NCBI GenBank assembly: GCA_016081115.2
Contig: JABTTQ020002534.1
Location: 62,001 to 126,000 of the forward strand
Length of the DNA stretch: 64,000 bases
Direction of reading: 5' to 3'
DNA from: Rehmannia glutinosa
Taxonomy: Eukaryota > Streptophyta > Magnoliopsida > Lamiales > Orobanchaceae
The notes beneath the pieces were generated by a model. That model saw nothing but the letters and a program-made list of their open reading frames with translations. It was not told the origin of the DNA and did no database searches. Position 1 is the stretch's first letter. Every line of letters begins with the position of its first letter. Both the position numbers and the translations under genes were made by a program. Shown here piece by piece: positions 55,387-64,000 of the stretch.

Positions 55387-58300
55387 CTAATACGGCCTTC
55401 TGCCACCAATAGGAGTAGTGTTAGACCCAGAAATCAAAGATCGGTTGCCAAAACCTCCTCGTCCTCTGGAACGGAAGTTGCTTGATGCTGCAATAAACAT
55501 TAATTCATTCACATTTAAAATGACATTTCTGAGAATCAATAAACACTAAGCAACATTCAGCAAGCTCTTACAAAGTAGTAAACATCTATGATAATTTAAC
55601 ATTAACAAAGGGTTAATTACCAAAATAAAAAAATAAAAACCTTGAGGTTCAGTCTAATTACCAAAAAAAAAACAGCTATCTTTTCTCATTTGTTTCTCTA
55701 TTACAAATTGCACCCTCAAGAGGGTGTTTGCAAAATCTTAAGGGGTTTTTGTAATTTTGAAATATAACTGGGGTTTCTGTAGTTAGGCGAAACCTCAGGG
55801 GTAGTTTTTGCAATTTGCCCAATTAACAATAATGACTTCTAGAAAAGTAATGGGTTTCTATGGTGGAATGAATCAAATATCAAATAGCAATAACTCAACA
55901 ATGCTTACCCCCAATATTAGATCCACTCGTTCGAGCCAAAGCAGCAAGTTGAGGAGGAACAACTTGCCCTGCTTGTTGCAAAATCTTAATCAGATGCCTT
56001 GCATACTTCACATTTCCATGGGTGAAAAAAGTGAAAGCTGTTCCTGTGGCTCCCGCACGACCAGTTCGGCCAATCCTGTGAACATAATCCTCTAGACTGG
56101 ATGGAAAATCATAATTGACCACGCATTTTATGTCCTTCACATCTACAAGCAATACAAAAATTTACATCAGATATAAGACATTTAACCAAACCGAAGTGAG
56201 GCACAACATAGCCACCTTATCCCTGCATTCCTAAGATCCAAACTGATCATGCTCAAGATAAAACACATCTTTTAAAATGTGCCTACCTTACTTTGCAGGG
56301 ATAAGGAGCAGCTCCTCCACAATTCTCAAAAATCATTGTCCAATCAATGCATAATCTCGCATGAGTCAACCGGCTGTCAAAACTACCAGCTCCCTAAGTG
56401 TGGATGGGCACTTTAGCTTCAATTATGCAACGCAGACGCACACGAGGAGATAATTTATGAAAAACCCAGTGTCTGCAACTAATGCTCATCCTCATTTTCT
56501 GTGCATCCAAATCAACAAAACCCTATGAAATTCATTAACCTAGAGATAATTACAAAAATTACCTTTGAGGTTTAGCCTGATTACAAAAAACTCCTATCTT
56601 TCAAAATGACAAACACCCCTTGAAGTTTGTATTTACCTAACAAATTCCCCCTCTCTTCAGGATGCAATTTGTAAATGAGAAACAAATGTCAATTGGGTAT
56701 TTGTAATTTTGAAAGATAACTGGGTTTTTGTAAATAGGCTAAACCTCAGGGTAATTTTTGTAATTAACCCTTAAACCTATGATATAATTGTCTATCAAAA
56801 GCTGTAGCATATTTAGGTAACTGACAATAATGTCCACACATTGGCGAAACATGCTCAAGCTGATATATAAAAAGGTAGTACCAGGAAGAGAAATCACTAT
56901 TTCTAGGTCATCATTAGGGTCTAGGCCAAGGCACTATTCAAGGAGGATACAATACACTCAGTATCTTCGAAGTCCAATTTCATTCCTCATGATATTAAAG
57001 GCACCAAACTCTCAAAAAACAAGGCAAATTGTAGTGAACGACCAATGGGCACAAACGCACAAACTTCCGCACCCAAACCACAATATTGTCAGGAACATGG
57101 AGAACAGCCGGAAGACTTGCCTACGTAGACCAAGATGAGAGACTAATCCTTACAGGTCTAAAACCTAAACTTTGAAACTAATCCTACCAAGGCCACGAGC
57201 AGCAACATCAGTGGCAATCATTATAGGACTTCTGCCAGTTTTAAACTCTGCCAGGACCCAATCCCTTTCATCCTGGCTTTTATCACCATGTATGGACAAA
57301 GCTGGCCATCCATCCATTCTCAGCTGTCTTGTGACTTGATCACATCCTTTCTTAGTCTCCACAAAGATTAAGATTTTACTTCCATCCATGACGTCTTTCA
57401 GCAATCTGATCAACCTGCAAGAAAAATATATGGTAATAAGAAAGAAACATGTAGTCTGCTTCCTTTCAATGAATCCTTTATAGGTATAGGAACAGAACTT
57501 CTACAATCTATTTCACCTATTATACTTCTCCAAATCAGTCATCACTTCAACAATTTGATGTATAGATTGATTTGCTTTCAGATCTGCCGACCCAATAATA
57601 ACCTGTAATACAGTAAAGATTATGAGAGTTCATCGATGATGATTATAATTAAGATATACTTCATGCATTCTTTTAATATCAAAGAGGTCAAGGCATGGAC
57701 ATTGACCTTGTTCTACAAATAGCATAATTGCTTAAGGGTGAAAAATGATAGGACAAACCTTGTAAGGGTTGCGAAGGAACTGCCTTGCTAAAGTTTCTAC
57801 CTCCCTTGGCCATGTGGCACTCCAGTACAAGGTTTGCCTATCTGGACGAATCTGCATTTTGAGAATTCCATTAAACCTCAGAAGTTTCAGAACTGGATAC
57901 CTTTAACTAGAATAGTAAGAAAGAACTTCAAGATACTTTTATGACCCATTCATGAATTACTACCAGTTAATAGAATTCCATTTATCATGAATAAACAGAA
58001 AAAGGACCTTGCAGCAGACATTGGAAACTTGTCTGTTCACTTTATATTGTTCTGAATCAAGTTGTTCAAGTGAAAATTAGGCATAATGAATGTTGCAAGT
58101 CATATAAATGTTGTTACTTAAGGGACTAAAATCCTAAGCTTGCAGGTCTGTTTCAGGTTCAAATTTTAACATATGCCAACTATGGAACAGAAACGAAAGT
58201 GAGAAGCATGTTGACTGATTTAGGAGCACAAGAATAATGTTTAAGCTGCTTGAAGAGAGGTAAAGGAATGACTGTAAAAAGTATCACTTGCCAAATTATG

Positions 58301-61092
58301 TTCCATAAAACTTAGATTTCCCAGAATACCCACTAGATTAGTGATGTTTCATGGTGTAGAATGTTGAACTGTTATGGAAAACATGCAACATTAGCAAATG
58401 AATTTAACTTAGTCGTGATGAAATGTTAAGGCGGATAAAAGGAAAGCCAAGGACTACATTGAGAAAAAGCACAAGTAAAGAGTACGTTAAGTTAACCCAT
58501 CCAAAAAAAAAATCGAAGTAAATTTTATTCAGATAGTAAGAATATTAAAGGATGAGTTAATGTGCAAAGAACTATTGCAAAAGATTAACTATGCCCTGTA
58601 GATAATAGTTAAAAGAAGGAGGAGATACAAGCCTAGATGAGTATTAGGAAATAAACAATGTCGATAATAAGTAATTGGTTGATGTGTTATTGGATGACGA
58701 CATACCAAAAATTGGGTCATAGTTCAAGTTTTAGGAATGTAGAAATTGAATGCTACGTTCAGCTAAAAATTATAGCTTAAAGACTAATCAGCTTAAGCAA
58801 ATTACAATCATTAAGCAGTTGGGACTTGATTCCAGAGTTTCAAAAGAAAAATGAATCCACTAAATAGTTTAACTATTCTTGAATCATTGTATTAAAATTT
58901 AAAAAGATTTAGAAGGACAATTCCCCATTATTACATCCATACTGTCCCAGAAAAGCAGGTGCCCAATAATATAATTTCAAAACATCTTGTAGCAAGATAT
59001 GCTATAACTAACCCAAGTACATAAAAAAAAAAAAAAACAAAGTTTGTGAGACCACAAAAATTTCTACTGCCATGAAATTGAGTAAGCACTCTAGGAGTAG
59101 CGGAATATTCCAATTGGTCCAAGTGATGTTTCTAGATAATTATCATCAATATCTACAGCATCAATAGGTCATGTTTTAATGCTTTTGACATTCTCTCACA
59201 AATTACCAGATATAAGAAGTCATGAATGTCAAATCACCAAAAAAAGGAAAGAAAAACGACGAGCTGGATAAATGAATCAGCACCTGGGAAATGATTTTCC
59301 TGATTTGGGGTTCAAATCCCATATCTAGCATGCGATCAGCCTCATCTAACACAAGGTATGTCACTCTTTTCAAGTTAGTATGTTGAGCTTCCAACATATC
59401 AATCAATCTGCCGGGTGTAGCAATCACAATTTCAACTCCTGGCATTAATAATGAGGTTGCAAAAATTACCAATAAATAATATCAGCACCAATAAACTTCA
59501 TGAAGAAACAAAAATATAGAATGAACAAAGTGAATCACCTCGTTTAAGATCGCGAATTTGTGGTCCTTTTGGGGCGCCACCATATATGCAAGTACTTCTT
59601 ATATTCGCATATGATCCAAATTTTACAGCTTCTTCTTGAATCTGAACAGCCAACTCTCTAGTAGGTGCTAGCACTAATACAATGGGACCTTCACCTTGTG
59701 CTGTAGTTTATTTTGTTCGTCATAATATTATTTAGATATAAGAGATAGGTTTCATCAAGATAAGAATTTCCAAAGTAACTTACCCAGCCTGGGCTGAGCA
59801 CTAACATGAACAAAAGCAGGCAGCAAATATGACAACGTTTTTCCAGAACCAGTCTCAGCAATGCCTATTAGATCTCGGCCCCTTAAAGCCATCGGCCATC
59901 CTTGGGATTGAATAGGAGTCGGCTCAACAAATCCCAATCTAGCAATGACCTCAAGGCAGTATTCTGCAAACCAAACTAAGTCATGAGCTGACTACAGCTA
60001 CAGATTAACAACCAAAGACAATATAACTGAATCCAAGAAGAGATGTGATGTAAGCCCACTCAAGAAGGTTGACCTTTTTAGGGCACAAGAATATACTTGC
60101 AACCGGGACCAGGTGATTCTTTGACAGAAAATTAAAAGCAATACCAGGAAAATTTGCTTCTTGAAACATCCGAATTGGCTTGGGGACATCATGGCCTTCA
60201 ACAGTAATCTCCGCCGTGCACGATACATCATAACCTCTTGCTCAGTCATTGCCCTCACAGATGGGCTCTCCACATAAAAATCCTTCTTAAAAGCAGTCAA
60301 GCCTCTAAAATCTGGCTTCGGAAGAGCAATATTATCTAAGTCATCCCCCCTTGGCCTACCTCCTCTTCCTCCACGACCTCCACTGAAACCCCTTCCAGAG
60401 GCACCACCACCTCTTCCTCTTCCATCACCTCGTCTATCTCCAAAACCATTATTGTTTAATCCTCTACCACCAAATCCTCTTCCTCCACCACCTCTACCTT
60501 GATCCGCAAAACCACCGCCACGACCAGCCCCAAACCCTCTTCCAGCGCCTCGCTCAATCTCATGATATCCATTGAACCCACTACCCCCACCTATACCTCT
60601 CGCACCACCTATATAAGGCAGTGGCACCAGTGGACCCCCATAAGGAGTTGGACCACCACGGCCATAGCTAGGCACAGCACCACCTGGCATAGGGGGTGGA
60701 ATCATCATTGGTGGCTGCCCTAAATCGCTACAGTATTTAAAAGGAAAAATAATCACAAAAATAGAACCACAATCGAACCGCAGTACATCCAGCACATTTT
60801 TGAACACTCATGCAAATACAAAAATTTATTTCCAACTCTACTAACATTCCAAATAGAAAAAATAACAAAAGAAAAGGCGAACAATCAGCATAGATAAACC
60901 TTTGCGATCACGATAACCATAGAAAAATAGTAACTCATAATTTCTGCTACATCATAAAACCAAACTGCAAATTACTCAATAAATTTTTAAGAAGAGATCC
61001 AAAAAGATATTATTAACAAATCCGCAGGCATACCTTCGGCGCTGACGATAAGAGCCTGCATCGTGTAGTCTGGAATCGTAGTTGTGAAACAT
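55387..61092 (-). CDS. DEAD-box ATP-dependent RNA helicase, DBP2/RH30 type (10 exons, one frameshift)
   Basis: Coding exons on the minus strand, all with GT-AG borders that keep phase: 61092-61034, 60727-60145, 59963-59784, 59700-59539, 59438-59284, 57851-57759, 57602-57517, 57414-57188, 56142-55909, 55487-55387. The product is about 626 residues. A Gly/Arg-rich (RGG) N-terminal domain is followed by FVESP-like linker VESPSVRAMTEQEV, the Q motif GFVEPTPIQSQGWP, motif I AETGSGKT, Ia PTRELAVQ, Ib TPGRLID, II DEAD, III SAT, IV LIFVETKK, V ATDVAARGLD and VI HRIGRTGRAG. A short RGG tail follows. Such helicases remodel RNA in ribosome biogenesis and mRNA decay in the nucleus. In exon 2 near 60209-60216 the frame shifts by one missing base between RARR and EITVEGHDVPKP. 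This is either an assembly error or a null allele. Confidence 0.92.
55610..55827. repeat. Palindromic MITE-like repeat in helicase intron 9
   Basis: It starts GGGTTAATTACCAAAA and ends with the inverse (CCAATTAAC). The arms carry CCTTGAGGTTCAG and its inverse CGAAACCTCAGG. It is the same family as 56541-56772. Confidence 0.7.
56541..56772. repeat. Palindromic MITE-like repeat in helicase intron 8
   Basis: It has AGATAATTACAAAAATTACC at the left and the inverse GGGTAATTTTTGTAATTAACCC at the right (shown in part), with GAGGTTTAGCC / GGCTAAACCTC arms. Terminal inverted repeats make it able to fold into a long hairpin when transcribed within the intron. Confidence 0.7.
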
Positions 61093-61269
61093 GATGAGAC
61101 AGATTTGGTGACAAATCAAGGTTAGGGTTTGCAGATTTGAGAGGGAAAAGAGAAGTTAAAAGCTAAAGTAAATTAATAAAAAGGAACAGATGACGTAGAG
61201 CAGAAGTGAATTTGATTTTTCTGAAGCGCCTTCCTCGACGCGTATGTATACCATAATGTATTGGTGAAA

Positions 61270-61478
61270 ACGTCTTACACTATCGTGTTTTCGTGTTATC
61301 TATTTTATTTGATCTGTAATATAACAATAATTGTAATTTTAAATTAATTTTCAATTTCGATTAATTTTCAATTTCATGTTCCTATCGTGCTATCGTGTCG
61401 TGCTTTATCGTACATTTTGTTTCTGTAATCATATCGTGTCGTGTCCGTGTCATGCGGGTCACTCATTGCCACCCCTAC
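61270..61478. repeat. hAT MITE fragment upstream of the helicase
   Basis: It is rich in TATCGTGTCGTG words and ends GCCACCCCTA, like the complete MITE at 30355-30869. The left terminal repeat is not recognisable. It lies about 180 bases before the helicase start codon, so it may overlap its promoter. Confidence 0.55.
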
Positions 61479-61621
61479 CTTACTGGTTCTAGGAAGTTGG
61501 AAAAATGCTCTTTGGTTTCATTTCCTTACACTATAATATGGAAATCACTTAAAATAATTTATATATAATAAATTATATAATGGTGATTTCAAAAAAAAAA
61601 ATGATATATAAACTATATAAG

Positions 61622-61790
61622 AGTAGTTCTTATATGAGATCGTCTCACTAATTTAAATTCATGAGACGGATCAAATTTATTTTACAAATTACAACAAGTT
61701 AGATCCAAATTCAAATGAGTTAGCTAATACGGGTAGTTTTAGGATCCGTCTCATTAAATTTATCCATGAGACCGTCTGATATGAGTTTTT
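61622..61790. repeat. Short MITE with GAGACGGTCTCA-type ends
   Basis: The left arm CTTATATGAGATCGTCTCA and the right arm, read inversely, CTCATATCAGACGGTCTCA form inverted repeats around an AT-rich core. No clear target duplication was found. Confidence 0.6.
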
Positions 61791-62624
61791 GTCATGATAT
61801 AATGGTCAATTTATATTTTATAATATTTTTCTGTTCTCTGCATTTTCTCACTAGAATAGAAGCTCCACACACAATTTAAAAATTATTGAAATGTATTTAT
61901 TCACTTATTATTTCCAAATAATTTCAAAGCTCAATCTTATTTTGAATGCTTCCGTCCTTTTTATATAAAAAAAAATGATGTTCCAAGTTTACACTCTATT
62001 TTTCAAAAAATTAACATCCTGTTTTAAATTAACTTTTTTTTAACACATTTACTTTGCATGTACATAGTTTGCTCTATTCCATACAATTTCTTTATGTAAA
62101 ACTATTTTCAATTTCATTTATCACAAAATGAAATAAATCCAAATATAGATGGTTCATAATATGGCCCAGTGGGTTATCGCCAACACATTTATAGTTCCTA
62201 TTTACTTGTGGGATTCTCTCAGAAAATTGTAAAATTGGTCTTGTATTTATAGGAATATTGCAATATTAGCTCTATAACTTTTGAAGTTGTAATTTTAATC
62301 GTACGAAATTTTTTCTCTCAATAAAAATAATATTTTTAATCATGAAATTTTTAGGGTTTGATAATTTTAGTCTTATACTTTTTTTTGTGATACTCTCGAT
62401 GTTATTAGTCAAAATAACTATTTTTTCAAATTTGTATTGTTTTTGTATTCCATAATTATGAAATTATATATGTAGAACTCATATCTCGAATTTTGATCCG
62501 GCTTCATAACTCTAAAATTCTTTTCTTATTAGGCAATCTGTAGTACAATGATAAATAATTTCAACTCGGTAAAAAAAAGAAAAAATCATAGGATCTGATA
62601 CCATTTTTTTTACTTGATCTTAGA
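61791..62624. other. Intergenic AT-rich DNA, no gene seen
   Basis: No convincing frame. Fragments near 62230-62420 (AAAATTGTAAAATTGGTC and similar) look like decayed dispersed repeat. Confidence 0.4.
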
Positions 62625-62910
62625 TGTGTTGAATACTTTGGCTACCAAGGAGATTTTGGAAATAAGTGAAATATTGAAATAGGCCTCAAGACCAAATTCG
62701 TACTGATGTGGAAATTACCACCATAGCCTCGCCTAAGTCGAGTTGACCATCTTGACCTCGCCTCGCGAAATTACCAAAGTACCCTCGAGGATCCGCGGCT
62801 TTTATATGGGTCCCGACCCGACCCGAATCCCCGGTCGGGTCGCCGCGAACCACACACCGTCGATCGGGCGCCACGTGTACGGTGATCCCGCCCCCGGTGA
62901 ATGAGCGATC

Positions 62911-62918
62911 TATAAATA
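62911..62918 (+). promoter_or_regulatory. TATA box of the gypsy LTR
   Basis: TATAAATA lies inside the LTR about 280 bases before the primer-binding site, the expected place for the element's promoter. Confidence 0.6.
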
Positions 62919-63196
62919 CGGACGTAAATCAAGGTAAAAGGTAACTTGTCATTATTCTAAATTACCTCGCTCTTTAGCTTCCTAAGTACCTCAACCACCG
63001 ATTTCGACTTAGGCATCGGAGGGCCTTAGTGGAGCCATCCTGGCAAATTTAACGTGCGTCTGCTTGTTTCAGTACCCTCGAACAAAGTACCTCACCTAGC
63101 TTTTTGGGGATCCTCACTGGGTCGCTTCGTGGAACACACTTCACCTCGCTTTGTGGGTCCCTAGGTCAGTACATCCGATTTAGCTCCCTAAATCGG

Positions 63197-63215
63197 TTGG
63201 CGCCGTCTGTGGGAA
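63197..63215 (+). other. Primer-binding site of the right-hand gypsy element
   Basis: TTGGCGCCGTCTGTGGGAA is the common start of the leader in Tat-like plant gypsy elements. The first nine bases after the leading T match the tRNA-Asp complement. Confidence 0.75.
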
Positions 63216-63232
63216 AGAGGTCTCAGCTAAAG

Positions 63233-63965
63233 ATGGAGGAGACACCAGGAAGCTATTGGAAACACCTAAGCATGCGTCCAAGACACCTCAGGGGGTCGTG
63301 GAGGACCCTCCCCGGGAAACATCACCAAATCGCCCGCCTCACTTCCGCGGGACCATCTTTCGTTCAGGAGGAGGAGCAGATGATTCACATGAAGGCTAGT
63401 GACTTTGAGAAAATCTTTGGAAAAAATGTTGGAGGATAGGAAAGAAAGGCGAAGAAAATTTATGGAGGCCCTCCCAAGGTCCCCGGGAAGGGGGAATGTG
63501 GAAAAACGAAACGAAGTGCTAGTTGATTGGGAAGAGGTGGCTAGTCAAGCCGCCAAGGCCACCAAATGGAGACTGAGGAGGTCGTGGGCGAAACCCAATA
63601 AGCCACGGGATATACACGAATCGAGTGAACAAATCGAGCATGTTACTCGACAACCGGATGATTTGAGGCGGAGGGAGTGTAACATCCGCCTTACGAAAAG
63701 GGGATCTCCATTTTGTCCCGAGATCCTAGCCGAGGTGGTCACGCCGAACTTCAAGCTTCCCGATCTCCCAAAATATGATGGGAATAGGGACCTCAGAACA
63801 TCTCACGCTTTCGACCACGTGATGCAATTGTATGGACAAATCGGATGCCATGAATGCAAGAATATTCATCACAACGCCGAGGAAAGGCACGGGGAATGGT
63901 TCATGGATTACCTAGGGGAATGTGGTTTCTTACGAACAGTGGCTCGAAAGTTCTTATACGGGTAA
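63233..63965 (+). pseudogene. Gypsy gag, decayed
   Basis: The first ATG (63233) opens MEETPGSYWKHL, with a frameshift near 63420. The next frame carries a charged N-terminal region and the capsid start: SPFCPEILAEVVTPNFKLPD, LPKYDGNRDLRTSHAFDHVM and MQLYGQIGCHE. These match the SPF..EIL....P..FK.P....YDG..DP..H...F...M.L.G motif of plant gypsy Gag. Another frameshift after about 63850 moves the continuation (MNARIFITT) to a different frame. Confidence 0.8.
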
Positions 63966-64000
63966 GCCAAAAGCGAGCTCGAAGGTCACCTCGCATTTGT

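Larger units (their letters stand above)
62625..64000 (+). mobile_element. 5' end of a second Ty3/gypsy element (Tat-like), runs off the window
   Basis: The LTR (about 62625-63175) has a TATAAATA box at 62911-62918. A primer-binding site and a decayed gag follow. It is GC-richer than the surrounding DNA. The left LTR boundary is uncertain, and the pol region and 3' LTR lie to the right of the window. Confidence 0.75.

Noticed and set aside
55895..59937. Several separate small helicase genes
   Set aside because: All pieces join in phase through GT-AG introns into a single DEAD-box gene from 61092 to 55387.

Overview
This window is nuclear DNA from a flowering plant, probably a eudicot. It is AT-rich and dense with nested plant retroelements. 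Two conserved host genes are visible: a single-exon cytosolic ribosomal protein eL15/L27a gene (29738-30178, minus) and a ten-exon DEAD-box RNA helicase of the DBP2/RH30 type (55387-61092, minus). The species cannot be fixed from the sequence alone. No rRNA, tRNA or CRISPR locus was seen.

Layout. 1-11253: tandem array of a non-autonomous Ty3/gypsy (Athila/Tat-like) element on the minus strand, with four LTRs and three short internal regions that carry only a Gag C-terminal piece plus protease. 11254-19785: a LINE broken by a Copia element, then scrambled by what looks like one inversion, with a foreign LTR and a hAT-type MITE nested inside. 19786-25790: a second, long LINE (minus) with an open ORF1 and a decayed, CpG-rich ORF2. 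25791-29737: gypsy gag remnant, Helitron end, half a hAT MITE and unassigned DNA. 29738-30300: the RPL27A gene and promoter. 30355-37060: hAT MITEs around a third LINE (plus). 37211-44520: Helitron copies flanking a gypsy element of the same family as the left array, but with its two LTRs in inverted orientation. That element carries a solo LTR and a possible mitochondrial insert.

44523-54318 is the most unusual part. Six (TA)n tracts cut it into five inserts. Four are TA-bounded elements with related ends, and at least three of them contain arrays of short iterated motifs. The fifth is a degraded endogenous caulimovirid fragment whose order (RT, viroplasmin-like ORF, pregenomic promoter) matches caulimoviruses. 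55387-61092 is the helicase gene, complete in all motifs but with an apparent 1-base deletion in exon 2. 61093-64000 holds MITE fragments and the 5' end (LTR, primer-binding site, gag) of a further gypsy element running off the right edge.

The two host genes are not functionally linked beyond both acting in RNA and ribosome metabolism. Everything else is mobile DNA, and its interest lies in structure: tandem LTR sharing, an inverted-LTR insertion, an inversion that can be reconstructed, and repeated capture of DNA in TA microsatellites.
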